64,000 bases of DNA from assembly GCA_002812745.2 (NCBI GenBank), contig NCSJ02000033.1, positions 124,001 through 188,000 on the forward strand, in the 5' to 3' direction. The notes beneath the pieces are model-generated. The model saw only the letters and a program-made list of their open reading frames with translations, did no database searches and was not told the origin of the DNA. This DNA comes from Scytalidium lignicola. Taxonomy: Eukaryota > Ascomycota > Leotiomycetes. Below are positions 14,381 through 25,848 of this stretch, piece by piece. How positions within the stretch are numbered: the first letter of the stretch is position 1; each line of letters opens with the position of its first letter. The translations under genes were made by a program, and so were the position numbers.

Positions 14381-15764
14381 CACGCCAGGAACGCTCTCAC
14401 CACTTGCTGCCAGGAGGCATACAGCATAATACTGCACACTATCATAGCACAATGAATGATGTGTGACGCGGGCCGTGTCTCTGCAGTCCGAGAAAAATCA
14501 AGCACCATCAATCTCATCAAGCACCATCGTCGAGCTTTCCATTGATAGCAAAGCAAAGAGTACATCTGAGTCAGCGGGTAAAACGCGTTCCTTCTGGAAG
14601 TTGTGCCTCAGCCTTCAAGCCCTCTCCCAGCCCGATATGTCCTAGATGCTGTTGATCCCGAATCTCGCTCACAGGAGCCGGCTGACGATGGAACGACGAT
14701 CGCAAATCACTTTCGTACCGTACTGCAGCCAAGCACCCAAGCCAAAAAAGAAAAGCCACAACGAGAAAGATTACCGCACTGCACGGAGTACGGGAGTACA
14801 GCGACTGTCGTTCTGCTAATTAATTAACGCGAAGGCTGCACTCTCAAGGATTACTCCCGGTACTGTAGTACCGTAGAAACTCATGTCGATCCTCTTGATC
14901 CAGCCGGCAGACGTTGTGAGATACAACGAGCTCCAAACGGGTGATTGGTTCCAGAAAATGGACATTCTCCGCATATTGCAACTCTATCACTGCTCCATAT
15001 TACTGTAATTTTTTATTTATTTAGCACGGTTACTGTAGGGCAGATACAGTAGATGGTGGTATTCGACGTGGTTAACGATAAGGCCACTCCTTTGCGGGGT
15101 TCCCACAGTCTTTTGGTACAGTAATACTTGAGCGCCGCGTAGCGCTGAGGAAAAGAGGGCATCCATGTTACTGGCACACTTGCCTACATGCCAAATCCTG
15201 TCTTGGAGGGGCGGGTAGAGAGGTGTGGAGCTGCATTGTCTCTAGACGCCTTTCCCACCACTCGCTCGTCACCAAGTCAGAAACTCAGAGACACCTGCGG
15301 CACAAAAACAAAGAAAGCGGTCGTGCTCTTTCATGCAACAGTCTCTCATGCATCTGTGCTGTAACTCGAAGAATCTCCCTCCCGTTGCAATAGCAGGCAA
15401 AGGGCTTTCACAACTTTTTTGCAAGAACACTGGTGGAGGAGCTGCTGAGGTTACACCGATAACTCCGCGCAGGTGCACACGACCGGCAGTGATGGTTTGG
15501 GGTAAATTTGACGTTTAAATTTTAGGGCGCGAAGGTTTCGGGTAACCGCAGGCGAGCTTGTTTTCGTTCCTGCAGAACGATAAATGGTTGTGTGGGACAG
15601 TTTCCGATTGGGATAACCTCTTGTTGTCTCACTCCAGTCCCACCACACGGACACAACACAATGGCCAACTCGCACAGTATCACGGTTTGTTGGTTTCTGA
15701 TATGCAACTATTCAGGGCGTTTTTTACTTTTTCCATCCTCTGCTCTCCTTTATTCGAAACTTTC

Positions 15765-17073
15765 TCAATCATCATCCGAGTCCATCAGCTCTGCTAATTC
15801 CGCCTCTTCCTCTGCTGTAAGGAGACTCTTTGGTACCACCTTCTCCTCTTTCACTATGCCCTTTTGTCTCTCTTCCTGTTCCTTTTTGGCTGCCTCGATT
15901 TCTCCCTTCCCCAATCCCCAGCTTCTTACCGTTCCATCAATGCTAACGCTCACAAGCTTACGTTCGCCCTGCATAACTACTAAGGCTGTAACCTCCTCGT
16001 AGTGGCCTACATAGGTATGCCATAACTTTCCACTGGTCCGATCCCAGAGTTTGATGTCCTCATCTCGACCAGCAGTAATAACCCAATCGCCAGTGACAGC
16101 AACCGCTCGCACATAATCGCCATGCTCATAGCTCTCTTCTGCAGCCCAATTTCTTACTCTTGAGAGACATTTCGCGGCCCCGTCGGCACTTGCAGTCCAG
16201 AGATCGCTCTCCTCATCTCCTGAGAACAGCACTTTATAAACACTCGTTTCGTGCTCAAGTATTGAATCTCGGGACAAATTATTTTGCCCCGGACTGGTTG
16301 AAGGAATATCCACGATTTGGGAAGCCGCATCTACACCTATGCGCCATCTCCGGATATGAGGGTCGCTGCTTGAAGAGACGAGCACAACACCGTCATCTGT
16401 GGAGTCATCGGGATCCAAAACCAGATCTTGAACTGCCATCATAGTGTCGGTCTTATCACGTAGTGTATGCATCTGTTCGCCGGTTTTAGTATCCCAAACA
16501 ATAATCTTCGCATCCGCTCCACCTGATATAATGCACTTTAGATTATTGATCAGCAGGTCATAAATTAGTTAACGCATCACGAAATCACTTACATCCCTTC
16601 CACCTATCTTAGCAGATATAATGCATTTCACAAAATCCGAGTGGCCATTATACCTCTTCCGCGGAGTCTTGGTCTCCCTATCCCAACTCCAGATACTTTT
16701 ATCCCAACACCCTGCGAAAACAGTTGCCCCTCCTGGGCCACCGATGGTGACAGAGGTAACAGGTACTGCAGGACCTCTGTAACTAATCTTTGTATCTTTA
16801 GTCTGTTCACAGCGTGTTAACAAGAGCATATCCCACTCATTCGTAGAAATATCCGTCCATACCTACTTCAACGTTTACTCTTCGAACGCAACCAGCACTT
16901 TCTGCAATGTAGATACATGCAGAGGAATATGGGTCTGCTATAGCGTTTAAGATTTTTGACTGCAACACAATAGGATCTCCATTTTTGTTGCCAGATTTTG
17001 CTGCTCTAAGAGCTCGAGTTGACTCTGAGGCATCAGTTTGAAAGAAATGACCAGGGTCTGTTGACCGAGACAT
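15765..17073 (-). CDS. WD40-repeat protein
   Basis: Three exons read on the minus strand: 16867-17073, 16593-16802 and 15765-16535, giving 395 aa. The introns (64 and 57 nt) have GTAGGT/GTAAGT donors and TTAAC/CTAAT branch sites. The start is ATG 17073; the frame upstream to 17106 opens with TTG. WD40 blades are visible, for example GCWDKSIWSWD, GADAKIIVWD and GRDEDIKLWD, and a C-terminal helical Glu/Lys-rich tail ends in DSDDD. The protein has no other catalytic domain, so it is probably a scaffold. I cannot assign a named family with confidence. It is transcribed away from sepB across a 253-bp shared promoter, which may mean co-regulation with a replication gene. Confidence 0.86.
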
Positions 17074-17326
17074 GATGTCTTTTTCAAGCCGCCGTTCAAA
17101 AAGCAAGTTCTTGAGCTGTTGAGGTAATTCTAGATCTTATGCGGGGGTGTTGGTGCCTCGGGTGCCTGCTGTTTTCGGCCATAAACACGCCGCTAGCAGG
17201 GTTCACGCGTAAAGTGGAAAAGTCGCGTCAACCGATCCGCAGACGTGTAGCGACTTGGATCGAATTCCTTTGGCATAACAGTAGTTTTGAATAACTTCTA
17301 TTTCGTTCAATTGAGCCCATGCAATA
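17074..17326. promoter_or_regulatory. Shared divergent promoter with an ACGCGT site
   Basis: 253 bp separate the start codons of the WD40 gene and sepB. An ACGCGT (MluI cell-cycle box, bound by MBF-type factors at replication genes in yeasts) lies at 17205-17210, 117 bp upstream of the sepB ATG. The same hexamer also occurs by chance elsewhere in the window, so the site is only suggestive. Confidence 0.4.
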
Positions 17327-19966
17327 ATGTCGACTGAAACCCATACTCGTTTGCGGGGCCGCCCAGCTCATACTGCCGGTCCGACCTATCTATCATATAC
17401 TCCAGATGGCACGAAGCTGGTTACTGTAGGATCCAATAACACAACACGGGTGTACAAGACTGGTTTCGATGGCGAACCAACAAATATCGACGACTGCCAA
17501 GAGCAGAATATGGGAGTTGACTCGACTGTAAGCATATCTCTGCAAATTATACTACTCCAGTTGCTAAATACCTTCAGAATGGCTTCTTTGTTACTGGCTC
17601 CGAAGATGGAACCGTCAGCAAGTTCTCTCTTGATACGATGTCCTTTGACAAGTTCCTCATGCGATGTTCTCTGCCAGTCCGAGATGTTACCTTGTCCAAA
17701 GATGGAGAATGGTGTGCTGTGGCAAGTGATGAGCTCACAGTTAAGATTGTTCGAACCTCGGATACCAGCTCTGTAATTTACCTAAGAGATCAACCGAAAC
17801 CAGTCAAGCACATATCGTTCGATCCGAGCGGCAAATACATAGCTCTATCTTGTACAGACGGGATAGTATATGTTTACACACTCTATAATGATGAACCAGA
17901 ACTAATTCGAAAAATTGACGGTCTTATCAGGTCTGTTGAGACTGAGTCTGAAACCAGTTCCAGAGTAGCCTGGCACCCTGACGGTAGAGCTTTCGCCGCC
18001 CCCACTGCTACTAGAGATATTCAGGTTGTGTCTCGAGGAGATTGGGAAAATCAACGAACATTCTCCAATGGCCACATGGGGGACGTGACCGCGCTGGCTT
18101 GGTCACCGAATGGAGCGATGCTTGCGACAGCAGGGAAGGATAGAAAACTAATTCTCTGGGAGACAAAAACACAAAGTGTCATTGCCACATATGATTATGC
18201 AAATGTTATGGATTTATCATGGCATCCAAACAAGAACCTACTCTCCTTCACTAATAGCGATGGCGAGGTCTACATATTCAACGATTTCGTGCCAAATGAA
18301 CATGCACACCTCCTAAAATTGGCTCTACAACCTGCTCCTTTTATTCATGACCCATTATCTGAGATATCAGCAAACGTTCGACGGCCGGTAATTGCCAATG
18401 GGCACAAAGATGTCCCAATCCGACCACGGAGGGGGTCGTTGGAGAGTCTGGAAGACATGCTTGATGCTGATGATATGGAGGACGATGACGAGTTTGTTAT
18501 TGATGACGACGGGGCCGGGTATACTCTCGGATTGAACGGAAATGGCAAGAGACTAAATGAGGACGGTCTGGAGGCTGAGGTTGCGAAACGTCACAATGCG
18601 GGATATTGGGCTCCACAATATCATGAATCCTTCCAGCCAGGTTCTACACCATGGCGAGGAAACCGAAAATATCTATGCCTCAATCTTATTGGATTTGTTT
18701 GGACTGTTGATCAGGATACGCACAGCACGGTAACCGTGGAATTCTACGACCATGAATTTCAGCGTGATTTCCATTTCACAGATACCTTTCTCTACGATAA
18801 AGCTTGTCTTAATGAACATGGCACTCTATTTTCCTGCAAAACTCGTGACGATATGCCAGCTACAATTTTCTATCGGCCACATGAGACTTGGACCACTCGA
18901 TCAGACTGGCGGACTCAATTACCTAAAGGAGAGGATGTCACTGCAATTTCTCTTAGCGATTCCTTCATCACTGTAACCACCACGACAAATTATATTAGAA
19001 TATATACCCTATTTGGGGTTCCATATCGGGTATATCGACAAAAGATTAGCCCAGCAGTGACTTGCACAAGTTGGCGGGACTATGTTATGACATTGGGCAA
19101 TGGACCTGTTGGAGCAGACGGAAACACGAAACTCTTATACACAATCCAGAATATCAAGAGGGATGAGGTGTGTCAGAATGAGGATATAGTTGCTCTTCCG
19201 GATGGCGCCACCTTGAAAAGTGTCTTTTTCTCAGATAATGGGGTAAGTTGTTACCATCTCTCGAAAATATTGGGCTATACTTATCAGACCATTTCAGGAC
19301 CCATGTATATATGATTCAACAGGAACCCTTCTTACTCTTCTTCACTGGCGAATTCCCTCTCAGGCGTGCTGGGTACCGCTTCTCGACACGAAACTCCTTT
19401 CTCGTTTAGCTTCGGGTCGTAAAACTGAGAACTACTTCCCTATCGCTGTTGCAGACAACAAGTTCCATTGCATAATTCTCAAAGGCGGTGATCAATATCC
19501 TTATTTCCCTCGCCCTCTGCTCTCAGAATTTGATTTCCAAGTGCCTTTATCATCAAAGCCTAAACCAGATAGCAACGATGCAGATGCGGATATGGATGAG
19601 TCTGAGAAGAGCGAAGTTGATGAGATGAAGAAATTGGAAGGGGATTTCATTCTCAAGGGTATCTTGGCCACTCAAAAAGCAGATTTGGTCGAGAGTACTA
19701 CTGCCTCACATGCACAACGGACGGCTCTTGCAAGAATGGAGGTCGATATTGATAAAACTCTACTACAAATGTTGGCCATTGAATGCAGGGAAGGTGAAGA
19801 GCGCGGTATGAAGGCGCTAGAGTTGGTAACATTAATGCGAGACAGGAGTGGAAGAATGATTGAGGCTGCTGGCAAGGTTGCCGAGCGGTATGGAAGAAGT
19901 GTATTGGCTGAGAAGATTAGGGAGGTTGGGGAAAGAAGATTACTTGGTGAAATGGATGATGATTAG
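17327..19966 (+). CDS. sepB: Replisome adaptor SepB/Mcl1/Ctf4 (AND-1 family)
   Basis: A homologue of Ctf4/Mcl1/AND-1, the trimeric hub that links the CMG helicase to DNA polymerase alpha in the nucleus and supports sister-chromatid cohesion. Exons 17327-17527, 17578-19242 and 19298-19966 give 844 aa, the expected length. Order seen: N-terminal WD40 propeller (blades such as GHMGDVTALAWSPNG with a following WET), an acidic linker (DDMEDDDEFVIDDDG, about 18,460-18,520), the central SepB-type beta-propeller/trimerisation domain beginning near GYWAPQYHESFQPGSTPW, and a C-terminal helical bundle (MKKLEGDFILKGIL onward). Introns are 50 and 55 nt. No HMG box is seen, as is usual in fungi. The identity is strong; the symbol follows Aspergillus usage. 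Confidence 0.93.
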
Positions 19967-20253
19967 AAAGGCTAATCTAGTTTAAGGGATATGGGAAAGG
20001 CGTTTCTGCTCTGCATTAATTATGATGATGAATAGGGATATAGTAACGATAGTAATCACAACATAATACAAAACATTTTAAGGGTCACTTGAAATACCTG
20101 CTATTATCTCTAAGTCTAGATGTTTACGTGCAGAAGAGAATCTTCCGTAGGGCTTCATTTGCCCCAGCCCTCAAGCTATATGACTACAGTGGAAACTAGA
20201 ACTCATACTCCATACTTGGTTTATATAGTAACCTAATCCTTCAGCAAGGCATT

Positions 20254-21104
20254 TTAGCTAGAGATAGCCGCCTTTTGCTGCTTTTGCTTCAATCGCTCTC
20301 GTTCTCTTTTTCTCTGTTTCTTGAGTTGCTTCTGTCTCCGAATCTCTTCAGGTGATTTGTTACCGGAAGAAGACAACCCAGATAACTTTGAAGATGTCGA
20401 AGTAGTATTCTGCTGTGCTGCTTGGAGCAGTGGTCCGTCCATTGACCCATTCGACAGCGTCATTGAAGACGCACTCTCGGGTGAAGCTTGGTTGACTCTA
20501 GAGAGAGAATTCGGTTGGTTTTCAGAAGATGTAACTTTTGAGAATGGTTTTCTGTCTTTGTGTTGCTCTTTGATTTTATTCTGGGTTAATTCCAGACTTT
20601 CACTGCGTTTGTTGTGTACTGAGAGCACATCACTCGTCTTAGGCTCTGGCTCTGGCTTTGGCTCCGCAGTTACAGAGGCTACCGTGGTCTTCTGTTTCTT
20701 TGCCCTTCCTACTCCAGATCTGCCTTCCTCTTCATCGCTGCTCTTCTCTACCGATTCCTTCAATATCCTACTACTTTTCTCCTCGTCTCGAACCTTGGAA
20801 TCTTTCAAACTTTTTTTTTGGNAAAAAACCTCTCACGGAGTGTCTTATTATTGCGCTCAGCCTCGCTGACTAGAAATTGAGAAGGTATTTGCGCTCCTAG
20901 TCCAAGATTTGAAGGCTCGGGGCGGAATAATGCAATCTCTTCAGCTTCCTGTTCTTGGTCGGTTTTCCGTGGTAAAGAGCGTGAGCTGGAAAATGACTTC
21001 AAAACACCCTCTCTTTTAGCCAATGCAACTGCAATGCGATTGGAAATGACATCTAGTTCGGCCCTAGCCTCTTTAACTGATTTCACGGGGTTCTCTGTTG
21101 ACAT
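20254..21104 (-). CDS. Charged protein of unknown function, frame broken at an N
   Basis: I do not recognise the family. The frame starts at ATG 21104 (MSTENPVKSVKEARAELDV) and reads about 95 codons to an ambiguous base at 20822, beside runs of T and A. Beyond it coding-like sequence continues in a different frame (SLKDSKVRDEEKSSR...) to the stop at 20254. One extra base at the N would rejoin both halves into about 283 aa, so this is read as one gene with an assembly or sequencing error. The N-terminal part is helical and mixed-charge; the C-terminal half is Ser/Glu/Lys-rich with a strongly basic end (RKRERERLKQKQQK), suggesting a nuclear or nucleolar, nucleic-acid-associated protein (inference). 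The start codons of this gene and LSC2 are 269 bp apart, head-to-head. Confidence 0.72.
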
Positions 21105-21373
21105 AATGTATAGTATTGAATGATTGTGGTATTAAAATGGGCGTTGCTAAAAATGTTAATAATTTTCTTGTTATCAAGAGATGTTCTTATCCACCCGTTA
21201 TCGAAACTTGCTTGGGACCGCGCTTCCGAGCTGGCAAGTCCAGACCACCGTACACAAGCCGAGACACTTCTCTATGATCCTAAAATATCCGAAAACGACA
21301 GGACCTTAAAGACCTCATAACAAATCTATCTCAACGGCCGGTGTATTAATTTCTACATACACCAAGCGTCAAG

Positions 21374-22856
21374 ATGTTCAAACTAGCTTGCAATAGACAA
21401 TTGGCAGCAGCCTTCAAGGCTACAAAGGTAAATTCTTGTAAAACGCGATTGAACCGTGGTTAATAAAGCTCTAGGTCTCTACGCCATTACGATTCGCCGG
21501 AGCAGCACAGCAGAAGAGAGCTTTGAGTATACATGAATACCTCTCAGCGGATCTTCTAAGACAGGTAGCTACTCATAACTTAATTGATAAACCTCAGCGC
21601 TCACATCTCGTCAGTACGGAGTTGGTGTTCCTGACGGTGCAGTCGCAAGAACTGCGGCCGAAGCTGAAGCTGTCGCGAAAAAGATTGGTGGAGATGACAT
21701 GGTTATTAAAGCTCAAGTCCTAGCAGGTGGTCGAGGAAAGGGAACCTTTGACAATGGCTTGAAAGGTGGTGTGCGTGTTATATACTCCCCAACTGAAGCC
21801 AAGATGTTTGCAGAGCAGATGATCGGCCACAAGCTTATTACGAAACAAACCGGTGCTGGCGGACGCCTTTGCAATGCTGTATATATCTGCGAACGTAAGT
21901 TTGCTCGCCGAGAATTCTACCTTGCTATCTTGATGGACCGGGCCACTCAAGGCCCCGTTATTGTGTCCTCTTCTCAAGGAGGTATGGATATCGAGGGTGT
22001 TGCCAAGGAAAACCCAAATGCTATCAATACCACATATATCGACATCCACACGGGCGTCACAGACGAAATTGCTCGAAAGATTGCTCAAGACCTTGGATTC
22101 AGCGAACAATGCATTGAAGATGCTAAGGACACTATCCAGAAGCTCTACACAATCTTCATGGAGAAGGATGCTACACAAATCGAGATTAACCCTTTGTCCG
22201 AAACCTCTGACCATAAAGTTCTCGCTATGGATGCCAAGTTTGGCTTCGATGATAATGCTGGTTTCAGACAAAAGGAGATCTTCTCGTGGCGTGATACTAC
22301 TCAGGAGGATGCTGACGAGGTCCGCGCTGCTGAATCCGGTCTCAACTTCATCAAACTTGGAGGTGATATCGGTTGCTTAGTGAACGGCGCTGGCCTTGCC
22401 ATGGCAACAATGGACATCATCAAGCTGAATGGTGGTGAGCCCGCCAACTTCCTTGATGTTGGAGGAGGAGCCACCCCTCAAGCCATCAAGGAAGCCTTCA
22501 CACTTATCACAAGTGATCCTAAGGTCACTGCCATCTTTGTCAACATTTTCGGTGGTATCGTAAGATGTGATGCTATTGCTAAGGGGCTTATCAGCACCGT
22601 TGAGAGCATGGACTTGAGAATCCCAATCATTGCAAGATTACAAGGCACAAATATGGCTGCGGCCCACAAACTGATCAACGAGTCTGGCCTTAAGATCTTC
22701 TCTATTGACGATCTGCAGAGCGCAGCGGAGAAGGCAGTACAATTCTCGAAGGTTGTAAAGATGGGTAAGCATATCCCAGCCTTTCTGAATAATCAAATTA
22801 CTAACTATTTAGCACGTGATATCGACGTTGGTGTTGAGTTCTCCTTGGGTATTTGA
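21374..22856 (+). CDS. LSC2: Succinyl-CoA ligase beta subunit, mitochondrial
   Basis: The beta subunit of succinyl-CoA synthetase, which makes ATP or GTP from succinyl-CoA in the TCA cycle of the mitochondrial matrix. Exons 21374-21427, 21475-21564, 21615-22764 and 22813-22856 give 445 aa. The N terminus (MFKLACNRQLAAAFKATK) is a presequence, followed by RALSIHEYLSADLL. The ATP-grasp part has KAQVLAGGRGKG and MDRATQGPVIVSSSQGG; the CoA-ligase domain has FLDVGGGATPQAIKEAF and FVNIFGGIVRCD. The last intron (22765-22812, 48 nt, ACTAAC branch) is a multiple of three and stop-free, so an unspliced reading stays open. Identity is secure; nucleotide specificity is not decided here. Confidence 0.96.
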
Positions 22857-23113
22857 ACGGTTTTTAGACTTTGGCTGCATTCCCTTTGTATTGATACGGC
22901 ACCTAGATCTGGGGCTGCGTATGTATAAATGCGTTCAGTTGTGTTACCATCTAATATCACCATGTCTTAACATATTATTATCACGAAGTCAGCACTGCTG
23001 GTTTCAACAAAAAGTGTACAATGATATTGCTAGTGGCCGTGTATTGATTTCATAGTGGTTCTCATAAGAATATGTGATCTTTTCACGGTCATTAATATTA
23101 TAGTAAACTCCTA

Positions 23114-23821
23114 TTACTTCGTCCTCGCGGGACGTCCCGGAACAGAATGCCTTAAAACTTGTTCATACGTCAACCACCTCCCAGATGCATCCCTTATTCC
23201 CCAACAATTTGGATCCAGGAGTCGCCGGCTATCGTTGGTTAATGTGTTGCCGGGACGTTTGCAGGCACTAAACTTACCCAGTTCCTTAACCTCCTGCAAA
23301 AACGAATATAGCGAATGCTCTGTTCTCCATAGCTCTGAAACTGCCCTGGCTGCCTCTTTCCTTGTCATTCCTCCGCTAGCATCAGCTCTAGACCAGAGCC
23401 ACACCGATAATGCAAATACTGCAAATAGCTCCCATTCGATTCCAGCAACAATCTTACAAATTAAGATCAGAGGTCTGCAAAGAAGCCATTGGGTAAAGAA
23501 CACAACAATTGTAGCTAACTGACCGACTCTGCCGAGTAAGACATAAAATGTAAGTAAGAGATTTTGAAGCAGACTGCTACATTCGAACGACTCTGTATCT
23601 ATTGATTCGTATGGATCGGAACAAGTGGGATCTCTAGAGAGGTATACTTGTTGAAGGTAAAAGGCTGTTGGTATCGACTTTCCTAACTTTTTAGTTCGTG
23701 TTGACGATGTGCTAGAGACGATGCCGCCATGACAACGAAGAGACTTTCTGTATAATCCATGGAATGGGCGATTAGCACGGCGTCTATGATCCCAGTTGAT
23801 GGGGTCGGCATCCATTTCCAT
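23114..23821 (-). CDS. Small putative membrane protein of unknown function
   Basis: An uninterrupted frame of 235 codons from ATG 23821. It has a basic N terminus, a central hydrophobic part that could form two membrane segments (around LLLTFYVLLGRVGQLATIVV and KIVAGIEWELFAVFALSVW), and a basic C-terminal tail. No known domain is recognised. Support comes from length, hydrophobic pattern and position between a conserved gene and an AT-rich pocket; the reverse strand also has a long frame here, so it may be a chance frame. Confidence 0.5.
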   Translation of the reverse strand: MEMDADPINWDHRRRANRPFHGLYRKSLRCHGGIVSSTSSTRTKKLGKSIPTAFYLQQVYLSRDPTCSDPYESIDTESFECSSLLQNLLLTFYVLLGRVGQLATIVVFFTQWLLCRPLILICKIVAGIEWELFAVFALSVWLWSRADASGGMTRKEAARAVSELWRTEHSLYSFLQEVKELGKFSACKRPGNTLTNDSRRLLDPNCWGIRDASGRWLTYEQVLRHSVPGRPARTK

Positions 23822-24934
23822 TTTTGCTGTATTTGGTTGGAAGTACGACGATTATAAGCAGGTTTGGAGTTCTTATATTCTTCCAACCTGGAAAAAAATA
23901 AAAACGTTAACTATCAAATGAGTTCTCAGGGTCAAGGAAATTGGGTGGAAGATGTACTGCCTATTGATTGGTCTGGTGGTTTTGCTCTAAAGTGATGTTC
24001 AGTTTTGAGGCGTAATAATAGGTGGGCGGATCAATGGCTTTTATATGAGGGAATGGTGAGATCTGAGAGAAAATAGAGCGGGATAACTGATAGAGGAAGT
24101 CGCGAGTGATAGAAATGCCAATGGGGAATCGGGTGGAACAGGGAGGTTTATAACAGGTCACCTAGCCCTTTCATTTGAATAATAGTCAAGGATAGGGTTC
24201 ACTTCTTTTCAATCAATCTATAAACACATTCGATGCTGTCCTTCACGATATATTTTGCGAACTCGAACAAAGGTTCCTTTCATAGACGTATCTCTTTCTA
24301 GGTGTTAGGGTTAACATATGCAACAAAGAACGATTCCCAGAGAAAGGACCTGGAGAATCTATTGTATCTTTGTATCGATTTAAGTACATTAAAGACAATA
24401 AACAGAAGTGAAGTGAGTCAAATGGATTGATCCCGTGATCCACTTAAAAGGGGGTAGTTGCCTGCCGCTGCCTATCCAGGGGCTAGTCATGTGACGCTAC
24501 TGCCAGATCCAGTTTTCTATCAAATATTTAAGTCCACNTTTTTTTGGCTCAGATATCTTCCATAAACCTCATAATGAGTCATTTTAAGGATGAAGGACGG
24601 TTGCTGTAAGCTCTTCTGGCTTTGAGTTGTAAGTCCTATGTCCTTCTCCTATTTCGCTTCTGTGATTACTCGTAATTATACAACAGGCCTTTCTAACAAC
24701 CATTTATAGGCCGCTCAGGCCCTTAATCCTTATTTATCGTTAAAATCTCTCTTTGTTTCTTTGAACGTGTTGTACGCGTTAATGTACTGTGTAATCTTCA
24801 CGAGGTCAATATGTTGTTGTACATCACATTGGCTGACCTTGTGTAATGAGAATGCTTGGTGAGAAAGTCCAATGAAATCAACGTGGATTTAGCGGATAAC
24901 ACACTGAGGTATCCTCATTCTCTTCTTCTTAATC

Positions 24935-25518
24935 ACTATCTTCTGCCATTAACTCTGCTTGTTCTTGTATTTCTTTCTCGCTTGTGCTTTTTTCTTCGTG
25001 CATAATTCTAGGGTTGCTCTAGCTTCCAATTGTTGATCTAACTGTTCACTCGCTGACTGACAGAGATTTCTCTTGACCTGAGAGGCCTTAAAGTGTTTTT
25101 CATTTAGGCCTTGCTATTTTTTCTTGTACTTGTCAAAGTGCTTGACTTACTAGCGAAGATGAGTAAAAGTGGCATGACAGAGTGGGCATTTCACATGGTA
25201 TATAATATCTGATTGATTTGAGTTATAGTAGAATTATATTCTGCAATTTGGAATGGACAGACTTAACAGCTTTGGTAATGTCTTAATAAATTGAGTTTTT
25301 TTAGTATAAATTACTTTCTCTGTGTTTTTGCAATCCGCATGAGAGTATGTCAAATCGAGAGGTTTAGCAATACAAACTTCAATTGAGGATTCAGGAGATT
25401 GGCCTAGATATTTATTAATCCCTTCACGGTTGAGTATATCTCCTGATGCACCGCGGAGCATTACTTGACGCGGCCTAAAATCGAATAACACCAATGCATG
25501 AATACATTGATTATACAC
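24935..25518 (-). pseudogene. Decayed gene with a C2H2-like zinc finger
   Basis: Reading the minus strand from about 25518, one frame stays coding-like past several stops: an open part (LVLFDFRPRQVMLRGASG... to SIPNCRI, 25234-25518), then a TAA, then FYYNSNQSDIIYHVKCPLC with a CPLCHATFTHLR finger-like motif, two adjacent stops, and a Gln/Lys-rich helical tail (QLDQQLEARATLELC, KKAQARKKY). Most of the stops are TAA/TAG where CAA/CAG would fit, as expected from CpA-to-TpA mutation. No family name is claimed; mobile-element cargo or a transposon-encoded protein is possible. The left boundary is approximate. Confidence 0.42.
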
Positions 25519-25782
25519 TGGTCAACGGGGTTAACATAATGTAATTAGTCGTATTGAATAAAAAGTCAACATTGCGTATTAGAATAAGAGAACGCGTCCA
25601 AGTTCGAAAGGTAGGGTTTGGAGAGGGAGAGGGGAGAGAGGTCTTGGGCAAATTAGATAACATCGTTCATGTGCAACACCTTGACAGGCCTGAGCTGAGG
25701 CATCATGCGGATGCAGACTTGCACGTGATCTAACCGAATCAATTAAAGCATATAGATCAAGATAACCTGCTCCTTGTCAATA

Positions 25783-25848
25783 GCTTCTGCGGTCCAATGG
25801 TTAGGATTCCACCCTTCCATTCGGTGTTAGGTGGAGGTTCGTGTTCCA
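25783..25848 (+). pseudogene. tRNA-like relic (Glu-like 5' half)
   Basis: The stretch GCGGTCCAATGGTTAGGATTC matches the D-arm/A-box region of a fungal tRNA-Glu, and GGTTCG about 30 nt downstream resembles a T arm. The acceptor stem does not pair and the B box is altered, so this looks like a mutated tRNA copy or tRNA-derived fragment rather than a working gene. Confidence 0.28.

Larger units (their letters stand above)
13459..15764. other. Long repeat-rich intergenic region
   Basis: About 2.3 kb without a supportable gene. It holds several simple repeats (listed separately), stop-free frames on both strands caused by low-complexity repeats, and many TACTGTA/TACAGTA words between about 14,860 and 15,130. 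It separates the upstream end of the mucin-like gene from the 3' end of the WD40 gene, so it probably contains the mucin-like promoter near 13.5-14 kb. Confidence 0.6.

Noticed and set aside
13614..14466. Several open frames on both strands, including poly-Leu and Cys-Val repeats
   Set aside because: They arise from CTG and CA microsatellites and overlap in many frames.
17074..17106. Extra eleven residues on the WD40 protein
   Set aside because: The longer frame begins with TTG; the first ATG is 17073.
23055..23522. Plus-strand frame of 155 codons
   Set aside because: It lies opposite the membrane-protein frame and has no features of its own.
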